64,000 nt of DNA from Bradyrhizobium arachidis. Its GTDB lineage: Bacteria; Pseudomonadota; Alphaproteobacteria; Rhizobiales; Xanthobacteraceae. The notes under the pieces were generated by a model, which did no database searches, was not told the origin of the DNA, and saw only the letters and a program-made list of their open reading frames with translations. The position numbers and the translations under genes were made by a program. The DNA is taken from the NCBI RefSeq assembly GCF_015291705.1, contig NZ_CP030050.1:3968001-4032000 (forward strand). Reading direction: 5' to 3'. Position 1 is the stretch's first letter; each line of letters opens with the position of its first letter. Positions 17,958 to 26,897 of this stretch are shown here, one piece after another.

Positions 17958-20522
17958 ATGCGATGGGTAATTGCAGTGGATCGCACGGTTCTCCTCGAGA
18001 ATGTAGGTGTAGGCTCGTCGCCTAGCCACCTGCTCAAGATGGGACGACCCGCGCTCTTGTGGACGAGCGTCGCCATGTTCGCAATGGCGTGCGCGCCGGA
18101 AACACGAGCGTCGCCCGATGCGGCGCGCCCCTCTGCAGATGCGCAACACGTGACGGCTGCTCGCAATCTCGATTCTCCGAGAGCGACACAGGACAGCAAT
18201 CCCGAAGCCGTGCCACCGGGCCGAGGCGGCAAAGACAAATCGGCGCCGGTTGTGCAGGAAACGTCCACCGAGATTGGAAAGTCTCCGGAACAGGATTCCC
18301 ATTGGGGAGAGAGACTGTCCTGTGAACTCTCCAGTGCAAGGCTTGATATTGGCCTGCTGCAGCGTATCGAGCAGGAGCGCGGGCGGGCGGAGTGGTTGGA
18401 GCAGGATCTTGCGGCAGCAAGACGCGACGTCGAAGTTCAAGCGGCACTGGCGACGAAAGCGCTCGAAGACGCTGCCAGGGTGAAGCAGACCGCGCAGGGC
18501 GGTGCGGAGCTGCAGAACGCCCTGCAACAGGCGCGTGAGCAGGCAGGAAGGCTGGAACAGGATCTCGCGGCAGCGCGCCGTGACGTCGAGGCCCAGACTG
18601 CACTCGCAAAACAGGCTGACGCGGAGGTGTCCCGGCTGAAGCGAGCGGGGGAGAGCGGCGCAGCCGGGCCAAGGCAATCGTGCGCAAGGGCCGATGCGCC
18701 GGCAGACGACCTTTCTTTGGCGCGGAGCGCAATTGACGCCTATGAGGCTCAAGCCCGCAAGGCTGGAGGAAAATTGGCCGAACTCAAGCAGGCAGCTGCG
18801 GGCGGCGCGATGTGGCTTCGCGGCCCAGACGAGCGCGACAGGTTCGCACGTCTGGAGCAAGACCTTGCGGCCGCGCGACGAGAGATCAAGACACAGGTCG
18901 CAGTCGCGGCGAAAGCGGACGAGGAAGCGTCCCGCCTGAGGGAGTCGGGGGATAGGGGCGAGGCCGAGCTGCAACAGGAGCGCGAGAAGTCCGCGCGGTT
19001 GGAGGCGGATCTTGCGACGACGCGGCGCGGTCTCGAGGCCCAGATCGCCCTCGCAACGAAAGCGGGTGAGGAAACCTCCCGACTGAAAGCAGCAAGCGAA
19101 AGCGACGCGGCGAAGCTGCAGGCATCCCTGCGACAGGAACGCGAGCGGTCCGCGCGGCTTGATCAGGATCTAGCGGCTGCGAGGCGTGATTTGGAGTCCG
19201 CGGCCGCGCTCGCGACGAAAGGAGACGAGGAGTCCTCTCGGCTGAAAACAGCAGGGGAGAGCGGCACGCTGGACCTGCAAAAGGAGCGTGAGCGGTCCGC
19301 GCGGTTGGAGGAGGAGCTCGCGGCGGCACGGCATGATCTCGAGGCGCAGACTGCGTTGGCTGCAAAGGTAGGCGAGGAAGTCTCGCGGCAGAAGCGGGCG
19401 GTGGAAGCCGGTGCTTCTGATCTGAAGCAATCGCGCGCGAAGGCCGACGCGCTCGAGCGGGACCTTTCCCTGGCGGCCAGCTCGATCTACGCGTACGAGG
19501 CGCAGTCCCGCAAATCCGTAGAAGAAGCGGCGAACCTCAGGCAGGCGGCTGAAAGCGGCGCGGCGGCATTGCAGGAGTCGCTGCAGTCGGCGCGGCAGCG
19601 GGCTGATAGGCTGGAGCAGGACTTGGCGGCGGCGCGGCACGACGTCGAGACCAAGGCTGCGCTGGTGGCGAAAGAAGGTGAGGAGACGTCCCGGCTGCAA
19701 GCGGCGGGGAAGATCGCAGCCGTGGACCTGCAAAAGGAGCGCGAGCGGTCCGCACGGCTCGAACGGGATCTGGCTGCAGCGCGCCGCGACGTCGCGTCCA
19801 AGACGGCGCTGGTAACCAAGACAGCCGAGGAAATGTCCCGGCTGATAACAGCGGGGAAGAGCGGCGCGGCGGACCTGCAAAAGGAGCGTGAGCGGTCCGC
19901 GCGGCTCGAGCAGGATCTCGCGGCAGCGCATCGGGATAGCGAGACCCAGACGGCGCGGGCGGCAAAGGCGAACGAGGAAGTCTTGCTGCAGAAGCAAGCA
20001 GCGGAAGCCGGTGCTGCCGAGTTGAGGCAATTGCGCGCAAGGGCAGACGCGCAGGCTCGGAATCTCCCGCTGTCGCAAAGCGCAATCGGCGCGTATGAGA
20101 TCCAGGCCCGCAAAGCGCATGGCGCTACGTTAGGCGTCGTGACGACCGGTTCGATCGCTCCGGACAAATCCATCGAAGTGGCCGCTCCAATCGTCGAGCA
20201 GACACTCGCGGCGCCTGCCAGCGCTGTCGCTCAACCTGCTTCCGAGCGGGCTGCGGCGGCCGCAGGGTTGGTTGCGCGGGCGAGCGCGCTGCTCCGGCAG
20301 GGCGATATAGGCGCGGCACGGCTTGTACTCGAGCGCGCCGTCGAGATGGGCAGCGCGCAGGCGAGCTTCGCGCTGGCAGAAACCTACGATCCATTAGTTC
20401 TTGCGAAATGGGGAACTTACGGCACGCTTGGCAATGCGAGCAAAGCGAAAGCCCTTTATGCCGCGGCCGGCTCTGCAGGAGTCGAGGCGGCGAAAGCGCG
20501 GCTGGAGGCGCTGCGCCGCTAG
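17958..20522 (+). CDS. Large coiled-coil protein with C-terminal Sel1/TPR-like domain
   Basis: An 854-residue protein. A hydrophobic segment near residues 30-48 (LLWTSVAMFAMACAPETRAS) suggests export or membrane anchoring, so translation may begin at the ATG at 18039. Residues ~130-720 are built of repeated 40-60-residue units around the theme ERERSARLEQDLAAARRDVE followed by ALATKA.EE.SRLK.AGESGA, which should form long coiled coils. Residues ~765-854 (ASALLRQGDIGAARLVLERA ... YGTLGNASKAKALYAAAG) resemble a Sel1/TPR-type helical repeat domain. Comparable proteins are found near polysaccharide loci, where a structural or scaffold role is conceivable. DNA is repetitive, so unit number may vary between strains. 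Confidence 0.75.
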   Translation: MRWVIAVDRTVLLENVGVGSSPSHLLKMGRPALLWTSVAMFAMACAPETRASPDAARPSADAQHVTAARNLDSPRATQDSNPEAVPPGRGGKDKSAPVVQETSTEIGKSPEQDSHWGERLSCELSSARLDIGLLQRIEQERGRAEWLEQDLAAARRDVEVQAALATKALEDAARVKQTAQGGAELQNALQQAREQAGRLEQDLAAARRDVEAQTALAKQADAEVSRLKRAGESGAAGPRQSCARADAPADDLSLARSAIDAYEAQARKAGGKLAELKQAAAGGAMWLRGPDERDRFARLEQDLAAARREIKTQVAVAAKADEEASRLRESGDRGEAELQQEREKSARLEADLATTRRGLEAQIALATKAGEETSRLKAASESDAAKLQASLRQERERSARLDQDLAAARRDLESAAALATKGDEESSRLKTAGESGTLDLQKERERSARLEEELAAARHDLEAQTALAAKVGEEVSRQKRAVEAGASDLKQSRAKADALERDLSLAASSIYAYEAQSRKSVEEAANLRQAAESGAAALQESLQSARQRADRLEQDLAAARHDVETKAALVAKEGEETSRLQAAGKIAAVDLQKERERSARLERDLAAARRDVASKTALVTKTAEEMSRLITAGKSGAADLQKERERSARLEQDLAAAHRDSETQTARAAKANEEVLLQKQAAEAGAAELRQLRARADAQARNLPLSQSAIGAYEIQARKAHGATLGVVTTGSIAPDKSIEVAAPIVEQTLAAPASAVAQPASERAAAAAGLVARASALLRQGDIGAARLVLERAVEMGSAQASFALAETYDPLVLAKWGTYGTLGNASKAKALYAAAGSAGVEAAKARLEALRR

Positions 20523-20742
20523 TTTTGTCTGCACGTGCCAATCCACCATCGATGTCAGCGCAATGGCTCCATCGCGAGGCGTCGCTGTCCCAAGGCCGTT
20601 TTGCAGATCTCAGCTGGCGCTCGATCGGGAGGTATTATCGTAGTGGGCTCCGAACGGGAAATGAACTCGCCGCGGCTGGCTTCGCAAGACCCGCGATGGT
20701 CTCATGATAACGGCCGTAGACGGCGGCTTGGCAGCGCGTCGA

Positions 20743-21168
20743 TCAATCGTGCAGTTTGGATGCCTGACGCGGGACAGCCTCGTTGCGCATTTCAGTACGT
20801 GGATCAGGTGTCGAGTCGCGCGATAGCCAGAGACGTGCTCGTTCGAAACGTAGGACGGCGCTGCCGGCAAAAACGCCTGCGGCGCCTCCAGCAACTTTTT
20901 GGAGTGCATCTAAGATTCGCGCGTGTCGATCCGGAGTAAGCAATTGCAGAAGCTCAAGCAACGCGGCGCTGCCCAATACGATGGTTAAGACCGAAAGAGT
21001 GCGTCCGGGATATGCTAAGCAGAAGCCCATGCCGAGAAGGGCAAATGCTACAAGATGCTCCAGACTCGACGACGTCAAAATTGGTCTGTCCCTTAGCGGC
21101 GACAGGGTCGAATAAGCAATGACACACAGACAGGCCCAAGCAGCGAACTTAAGCAGTTTCTGAGGCAT
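20743..21168 (-). CDS. VanZ-like small membrane protein
   Basis: A 141-residue protein with four hydrophobic helices: residues 6-24, 36-54, 57-75 and 88-103. It carries the family-like features YSTLSPLRDRP after helix 1, EHLVAFALLG in helix 2, and ELLQLLTPDRHARILDAL before the last helix. VanZ-like proteins of this type are widespread in alphaproteobacteria next to polysaccharide genes; their biochemical role is unclear. AGGA precedes the ATG. It is convergent with the coiled-coil gene and sits just upstream of the carbamoyltransferase relic. Confidence 0.75.
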   Translation of the reverse strand: MPQKLLKFAAWACLCVIAYSTLSPLRDRPILTSSSLEHLVAFALLGMGFCLAYPGRTLSVLTIVLGSAALLELLQLLTPDRHARILDALQKVAGGAAGVFAGSAVLRFERARLWLSRDSTPDPRTEMRNEAVPRQASKLHD

Positions 21169-21189
21169 GAGTTGTTCCTGTCGGCTTTG

Positions 21190-21505
21190 CCCTATTGCCT
21201 GCGCGCATCCGCGCGGGCCGAGCCGTTGACGTGCTTGATCGGAGGCCGCGCGGCGCCATGCTCAAGACGAACGTCGGCGGTCATGATCATGCAGGGAAGT
21301 TCGAGGCCCATCGGGTTCAGTGAGAACCTTGTCGATTTCGGCTTGCCGGTGCTCAGGGCCGAGGAAGGGAATCGGCATCCCGGCGTCTTTTACCCCGCCG
21401 CTGCGCGACGCCAACCGGAGCGCGGCGTCAAGGGCGGAGCCGTCGTCGCCCATGGCCGGCTTAACGTAGATCTCGTCGAATAGACCAGGCTGAGGCCGGA
21501 TCTGC
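21190..21505 (-). pseudogene. Carbamoyltransferase (NodU/CmcH-type) relic
   Basis: The minus strand encodes GLFDEIYVKPAMGDDGSALD AALRLA in one frame, the signature region of NodU/HypF-type carbamoyltransferases (LF..I.V.PA.GD.GSA.GAAL), followed by FLGPEH and EID. Further along, PIKHVNGSARAD matches the VTHVDGSAR segment of the same family. The large missing parts and the lack of a start show a decayed gene. An active copy would have O-carbamoylated a sugar in the polysaccharide. Confidence 0.6.
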
Positions 21506-21533
21506 TGGTGCCCACGATCCCCCCTGGTCCTCA

Positions 21534-22949
21534 TCACCTAGCGCCGACCCGCGGCGAATCAGCGGCGGTCACGTCAGTCCGGCCCGTCGCCGACGGGGCG
21601 CCTAAACTGCCCACTTTTCGGAAAGGCAGGTCAGGAAGATCCTGGTATCGCAGCGTGACCTCCACCGCGTCACCCGGCTGCAACTCGGTGTCTTCGCTCG
21701 CGACGATTCGATCCGGTCCCTTTTCGCCCTTCCTAATGATGGCAATGTCCGGCTTGCTGCCGGCTCCTTGTAGAAGTTGCGAGCGAACCATCGCGGTGTA
21801 TTGAAGCTTCTCGCCGACGCTCTGCAGCTTCTCGCGAATCTCATTGAGCTTGACGCTGGAGTCTTGCAGCTCTCGGAGCAGGTCGAGCCTACGCTGGTCG
21901 TCGAGCTTTGCCAGCCTTCTGACAAACTCGTCCTGCAGCTTCTTGACCTGTAGTAGTTGCGCTGAAGTCTGCAGCTTTCGGGTTGACGACACCAGAACCG
22001 CGCGGCGCGCATCCGTCACTCGAGGGCTAATCAACGCCCCCTTGCCGTACAGATCGGTCGATTTTTGCAGATCGTCGAGATCCGTCTGGAGTGCCTCGTC
22101 ATCCTTCTTCTGTTGCTCCGACAGCACGCGAACCTCGTCATCTCCCTGTCGAACGCCGCGTTGAAGGTACGCCTTCTCCTGCTGATAATCGCTCTGCTTC
22201 GTCTTCAAATATTCCTGTTCCGCATTGAGAATCTCGGAAATCGCCGATCGGCTTGCGGGCCCGTCCGTCAGAATGCCCGGGTTGAGCTGCGTTGCCTCTC
22301 CGAGCTCACTCTTGACGCGCCACATGCGCGCCTGTTCTTTGGCGAGTTCTGTCCAAAGCGACCCATACTGGCTTCTCAAGTCCGCTGACTCGAGAGACGG
22401 GTTATTCATTCTGATCCGAAGGACGTCGTAGCCACCTGCTACGGCCACGAGCTGGCGTGCAGTGATAGACGGACGATAAGGATATTCACCCGGCCTCGAC
22501 ACGTCTCCATTTATGTATATCGGCCTGTACTCCGCCACGGTCGCCGTGATCTCATCTGCTTCTATTACGATCGCGACCTCGCGACCATCCGAGCTCCTCT
22601 GGCGAAACACCTTGCTGGCGAGCGCAGCTCCGATTTTGGCCCGGATCTGCGGTAAGGGCAGGCCGGCCACGGGAAGCGTTCCTACTAGCGCCAATGAAAT
22701 GTTCCCATCCATTTGAACGGGAGCACGTTGCCGCAGGTCGGGCACACCGGCGACTGAGACCTCCAGTACATCTCCGACGTTCACGCGATATTCCGCCTTT
22801 GCGTGAGTGATCGAAAATGTCAGGCCAACAGCCACCAAGGCCCATTTGATGCAACAACCGAGGTTGCTGCCAAAGGCATTAACCTTGAGAAAATTGCGCG
22901 GTGTGGAGATCGCCATGGAAGCAACTTTCAGTACAGACGTGGTCACCAC
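21534..22949 (-). CDS. Polysaccharide export protein (ExoF/Wza-family, periplasmic)
   Basis: About 471 residues. I place the start at GTG 22949 because AAGGA lies seven bases upstream; an ATG at 22916 is an alternative without such a site. A signal segment (IKWALVAVGLTFSITHAKA) precedes the poly_export domain (EYRVNVGDVLEVSVAGVPDL ... GNISLALVGTLPVAGL) and an SLBB-like part (INGDVSRPGEYPYRPSITAR). A long helical coiled-coil section (residues ~200-380) follows, and a last SLBB-like strand set (LQPGDAVEVTLRYQDLP). This is the ExoF layout of rhizobia, forming part of the trans-envelope exit route with the ExoP-like protein encoded divergently at 23620. Confidence 0.85.
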   Translation of the reverse strand: MVTTSVLKVASMAISTPRNFLKVNAFGSNLGCCIKWALVAVGLTFSITHAKAEYRVNVGDVLEVSVAGVPDLRQRAPVQMDGNISLALVGTLPVAGLPLPQIRAKIGAALASKVFRQRSSDGREVAIVIEADEITATVAEYRPIYINGDVSRPGEYPYRPSITARQLVAVAGGYDVLRIRMNNPSLESADLRSQYGSLWTELAKEQARMWRVKSELGEATQLNPGILTDGPASRSAISEILNAEQEYLKTKQSDYQQEKAYLQRGVRQGDDEVRVLSEQQKKDDEALQTDLDDLQKSTDLYGKGALISPRVTDARRAVLVSSTRKLQTSAQLLQVKKLQDEFVRRLAKLDDQRRLDLLRELQDSSVKLNEIREKLQSVGEKLQYTAMVRSQLLQGAGSKPDIAIIRKGEKGPDRIVASEDTELQPGDAVEVTLRYQDLPDLPFRKVGSLGAPSATGRTDVTAADSPRVGAR

Positions 22950-23180
22950 GATAAAATCCTTCAAATTTGATGGCGGGTGCCAATGCGTCAAACGTTGCTG
23001 ACGCTGGGGTAAGGGCGATCGGGAAAAACCCACGTTCCGTTCCCTCATCGACGCTAGGGGGCAGGCCTTCGTACCCATGTTTCGATTGATCGGAGCCCTG
23101 TTGGATCGTCCACGTCCCATCGGCCCCATTGAATTCGGGATGAGCGCAACGGACGGCTGCCGCGACTCTAATCCGGTAGT

Positions 23181-23254
23181 GCCGCGGCTCAACGGACCAT
23201 TGTAATTACCCATTTATTGCCTTTCCCAACCAGTGACCCGGAATGTACTGATTC
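23181..23254. promoter_or_regulatory. Conserved ~75-bp intergenic element, copy A
   Basis: This stretch matches 47252-47326 closely, with one indel. Shared blocks are GCCGCGGCTCAAyGGACCA, TACCCATTTATyGCC and GTGACyCGGmATGTACTGATTC, with equal 7-base and near-equal 11/12-base spacers. It lies in the 670-base divergent region between the export gene and the ExoP-like gene; the other copy lies between divergent polysaccharide genes too. It is probably a promoter or operator for co-regulated exopolysaccharide genes. Nothing else was recognised in this spacer. Confidence 0.7.
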
Positions 23255-23619
23255 AACCGGAGACGTGCGATTGGGCCGTAGAGTAGAGTGCAATGATTGG
23301 AATGAGTTATGCGTCCCTCCTCAATTTGCTGGCTCCCACCAGGTTTCCGGCACACTCGGCCGACGACAGCAGGGCCAACTCAGCAAGCGTCGGTATAGGC
23401 CGGTCGTTTGCCTCTTCAGTCTGGCGGCTATCGAATTCGTTGCCCATCGTGCCTTCGGCCTCTTCTCGCAGCGGTCGTCTATCACCGGTTGATGCATTGT
23501 GTTGCGCGTTGATGAGACGCGTTCTGCTGCATCTTCCACTACGGACCCTTTTGTTAAGTCGCCTGTGGACTTGAGCTAGCTGTCGTCGCGGAGCCTCAAC
23601 TATCAGCGTTGGTACGGAA

Positions 23620-25500
23620 ATGCTGCAGCAAACAACGGAAAACTGGGTTAATCGAGACAATACGCCGCCGCCCGAATTTCGTCCGGCACCGATCGTGTCC
23701 TTGCCGGAAGTGATAGCCTTCATACGACGACGCCTTTTGATGATATCGCTGACATGTTTGGCAACGATGGGCATTGCCATACTTTACCTCATCATCACGG
23801 TGCCCACGTTTACTGCCAGGGCGCAGCTCATCGTGGACTCGAAGGTGCCCACTGCGGACGCTGCCGCGGTGGCGACGATCGTGCAAAGTCAGATCGAAAT
23901 CATGAAGTCTGACAGCATTGCTATTGCCGTGATCGAGAAGCTCAGCCTTGCTGAAGACCCTGAATTCGCGACCGGCCATGGTAGCGGCGTGATATCCCGG
24001 ATGCTTGGCTGGAGCAGGCCGGAAACGAAAGCGAGCGCCGTGCGCCGTACCGTGGAGTTGTTTGAACGCAGGCTTTCGGCCAAGCGCGTCGGGCCCACGT
24101 ATCTTGTCGAGCTTACCTTCGAATCCAGAGATCCGGATCGAGCGGCACAGATCCTAAACGCCGTTGCAGAGAAATATATCACCCATCAATTGGATAGGAC
24201 CGACCTGCAAGATGAGACATGGGTCAAGGATCGATTGAGCGAACTGAGCGCTCAAGCATCAGCGGCGAGAAAGGCATTTGAGGATTACAGCAGAAACAAG
24301 AAAGATGCAGGGGAGTCGGCCGCTACCATCGATGAACTAGCCGCGGCTGCTGAATCATCCAAGAGCGCCTATGACAATTTTCGCCTCGTGCTGCGCAAGA
24401 TGGAGGCCACGCGACAATTGTCCTCGCCGGTGCTTGTGGCCAGTCTCGTTAGCGGAGCGTCGCCTCCCTTGAGGGCCACTTGGCCAAAACCCAGGATTGT
24501 GCTTGGAACATCAATCGTTGTGGGGACGCTTCTTGGCATCGCTGTCGGACTGCTGCGCGATCTGATGGAACGAGGCACGCGTGCCAGCTGGGAGGCCTGG
24601 AAGGGACTTCAACTTGCATGCATCGTAGCCGTCCCAACGGTCACGTCGGGGGACGTTTGGACGAAGTTGACCGCAGTGTTCTCTGGCCGAGCTCAAAAGA
24701 AGCCGACGAAGTCGGCGAGCCTCAGCGGCCCGGTCACGTCGATGCGAAAAGACCCAATGCCTAGCGCCATGCGTGCTCCAACCAGTCCTTCCTTGGCGGA
24801 CCGTCCACGATCGCGAAACATCGTGCGCACGGCGAGTCCAATCTGGACCGTTACGGATGCACCACAGTCCCGATTTGCCGAGTCGTTACTCGAGATCAAG
24901 CTAGCCATCGATGCGATGAACCGTGGCGGCGAGCGAAATCAGGTTATTGGAATTACTTCCATGCAACCGAGCGAAGGAAAGTCCACCGTTGCAGCGGCAT
25001 TGGCGTTGCTTATGGCCCAGGCTGGAGCTCGAGTAATTCTGCTAGACTGCAATCTGCGAAATCGATCACTCTCGGCCGAATTAGCTCCGACCGCTTCGTC
25101 TGGCATTCTTGATGTTATGACAGGAGCGGCTTCGGTATCTGAAGCGACGTGGACTGATTCAAAATCACAGCTGGCCTTTCTTCCAGTCGGCAATAGCTCT
25201 CGACCGATCTACGCAAGCGATGTTCTGGCTTCTGAGAAGCTCAGCAGGCTTTGTCAGATCCTTCGTGACGCTTATGAATACGTCATTGTCGATCTGCCGG
25301 CCGAAACGAGTTCCATGGATGTTCGTGCCGCGGCACATTTGTTGGATTCCTTGGTCCTTGTTGTAGACGCTGGGCGTATGAATGTCGGCGTCGTCGAGCG
25401 TGCGCGAAAGATCTGTAGCGATATGGATGAAATCATGCTCGGGGTCGTGCTGAACAAGGCAGATGTGGAATTGGTGAAACGGTACGGACTACGATCTTGA
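23620..25500 (+). CDS. Chain-length regulator with BY-kinase-like ATPase domain (ExoP-like)
   Basis: A 626-residue inner-membrane protein. A Wzz domain is bracketed by transmembrane helices at about residues 41-60 (LMISLTCLATMGIAILYLII) and 291-312 (GTSIVVGTLLGIAVGLL). The periplasmic part includes a helical stalk. The cytoplasmic ATPase has Walker A QPSEGKST (about 449-456), Walker A' LLDCNLRNRSL and Walker B VIVDLP. The Wzz stalk is short, and the C-terminus ends at KRYGLRS without the tyrosine cluster that is autophosphorylated in Wzc/ExoP kinases, so kinase activity is doubtful although ATP binding looks intact. Divergent from the ExoF-like gene with the conserved element between them. 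Confidence 0.88.
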   Translation: MLQQTTENWVNRDNTPPPEFRPAPIVSLPEVIAFIRRRLLMISLTCLATMGIAILYLIITVPTFTARAQLIVDSKVPTADAAAVATIVQSQIEIMKSDSIAIAVIEKLSLAEDPEFATGHGSGVISRMLGWSRPETKASAVRRTVELFERRLSAKRVGPTYLVELTFESRDPDRAAQILNAVAEKYITHQLDRTDLQDETWVKDRLSELSAQASAARKAFEDYSRNKKDAGESAATIDELAAAAESSKSAYDNFRLVLRKMEATRQLSSPVLVASLVSGASPPLRATWPKPRIVLGTSIVVGTLLGIAVGLLRDLMERGTRASWEAWKGLQLACIVAVPTVTSGDVWTKLTAVFSGRAQKKPTKSASLSGPVTSMRKDPMPSAMRAPTSPSLADRPRSRNIVRTASPIWTVTDAPQSRFAESLLEIKLAIDAMNRGGERNQVIGITSMQPSEGKSTVAAALALLMAQAGARVILLDCNLRNRSLSAELAPTASSGILDVMTGAASVSEATWTDSKSQLAFLPVGNSSRPIYASDVLASEKLSRLCQILRDAYEYVIVDLPAETSSMDVRAAAHLLDSLVLVVDAGRMNVGVVERARKICSDMDEIMLGVVLNKADVELVKRYGLRS

Positions 25501-25716
25501 TGGACGCCACGCAGACTATGATGCGTGACAAAGGGGACTGAGGGTCAACGCGTACCACTCAGGGGCGCATGCGAGGAGCGCGAAGCTGCCGTTTCGCGTT
25601 CTGACTAACTCGAGAGGACCGGAAGTCACGCTCCCCTGGTTTTAGTGTTTTCTGGACTTGAGGTTCGCGGAGGACCGCAACGATATAATCGATATCAAAC
25701 GCTGAAAGTCGGCAAC

Positions 25717-26730
25717 ATGTCCGTAGAATTTGCTCCGAATCTTGCGGTGGGACGAACTGGAAGTGGTTACTTTGATCGCGACCGGATTGTCAGCTTTTTG
25801 AAGTATCGCCACCTAAGCCGACGCTTGAGAGTGCGCCAGCGTCCTCTTTCACCTTCTGGCCAGGAGCGTCTCGTAGCCGCTCTAGCAACGCACTACTTTC
25901 GTGATCCACTAGGTTATCGGGACACACCGGCGGGTAGGAAGGATCTGCACGACCATGTTATTGCTCGCACGCATGAAGATCGCAGAACCGTAGTTCCCTG
26001 GCTCGATACGCTGTTTCGTCTGGATGGCGCCAAGATTATCGAGATTGGGTGCGGGACTTGTTGCTCAACTATCGCCCTCGCCGAACAAGGCGCCGAAGTT
26101 ATTGGGTATGACATTGACAAGGGAAGTCTAGCGGTTGGCGACGAGCGCCTTTCCATTTACGGACTTAAAGCTGAGCTGATAAACGGGAACGCTACCGAGA
26201 TTCCGGCAGAACGAATAGCGGAAGTCGACGCTGTTATATTTTTCGCAGCGGTGGAACATATGACCCTCGACGAAAAACTGCATTCGTTCTCGTCAGTCTG
26301 GCGTTCCTTGCGCAGCGGTGCCTATTTGATCGTGATGGATACTCCCAACCGCCTTTGGTGGTTTGATTCACATACCTCGTTGCTGCCCTTCTATATGTGG
26401 CTGCCCGATGACTTGGCCGTGCACTATTCACGGCTCAGTCCACGCGTCCCTTTCAATGAGAGAGTGAGGCCACCGATAACAGCGGAAACGCTCCTGCGTT
26501 TGACCAGAACAGGCCGAGCCGCCAGTTACCATGAATTTGAGCTGGCGTTGGGATCTCTTTCGGCGCTTCAGGTCAGTAGCTTGAATCGCTGGAAGCGTGG
26601 CAATCTACTCCAATTTGCAAAGTGGTTCGCTTTTGATCGCTCATTCGAAAGATGGCTGCGACGCCATGGCCCGCGGATAGATAGCGCCTTTTATGAGCCC
26701 TACCTCCATCTTGCGATCCGAAAGCCGTAG
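25717..26730 (+). CDS. SAM-dependent methyltransferase
   Basis: About 337 residues with a class I methyltransferase core. Motif I is KIIEIGCGTCCST, followed by GAEVIGYDIDKGSL (acidic end of strand 2), then DAVIFFAAVEHM and LRSGAYLIVMDTPNRLWWF. It probably methylates a sugar or lipid intermediate of the polysaccharide, but acceptor specificity cannot be seen. The open frame extends upstream to a GTG at 25645; ATG 25717 was preferred although neither has a strong ribosome binding site. It is convergent with a second methyltransferase. Confidence 0.8.
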   Translation: MSVEFAPNLAVGRTGSGYFDRDRIVSFLKYRHLSRRLRVRQRPLSPSGQERLVAALATHYFRDPLGYRDTPAGRKDLHDHVIARTHEDRRTVVPWLDTLFRLDGAKIIEIGCGTCCSTIALAEQGAEVIGYDIDKGSLAVGDERLSIYGLKAELINGNATEIPAERIAEVDAVIFFAAVEHMTLDEKLHSFSSVWRSLRSGAYLIVMDTPNRLWWFDSHTSLLPFYMWLPDDLAVHYSRLSPRVPFNERVRPPITAETLLRLTRTGRAASYHEFELALGSLSALQVSSLNRWKRGNLLQFAKWFAFDRSFERWLRRHGPRIDSAFYEPYLHLAIRKP

Positions 26731-26897
26731 GTCGAGCAGATCCAGCTCAAAGTTGCGACCGCTCGTACTCGATCCTACGCGCTTGCGCGTATGTCGATGA
26801 CAGTCAGCGTGTCGATGGCTTGGGAGGCCGATGAAGGCCTGGTTGGCGCGTCCCAGACGTCTCGCGTTGAGACCGCTTGTGACAGAGAAACCTCGTA

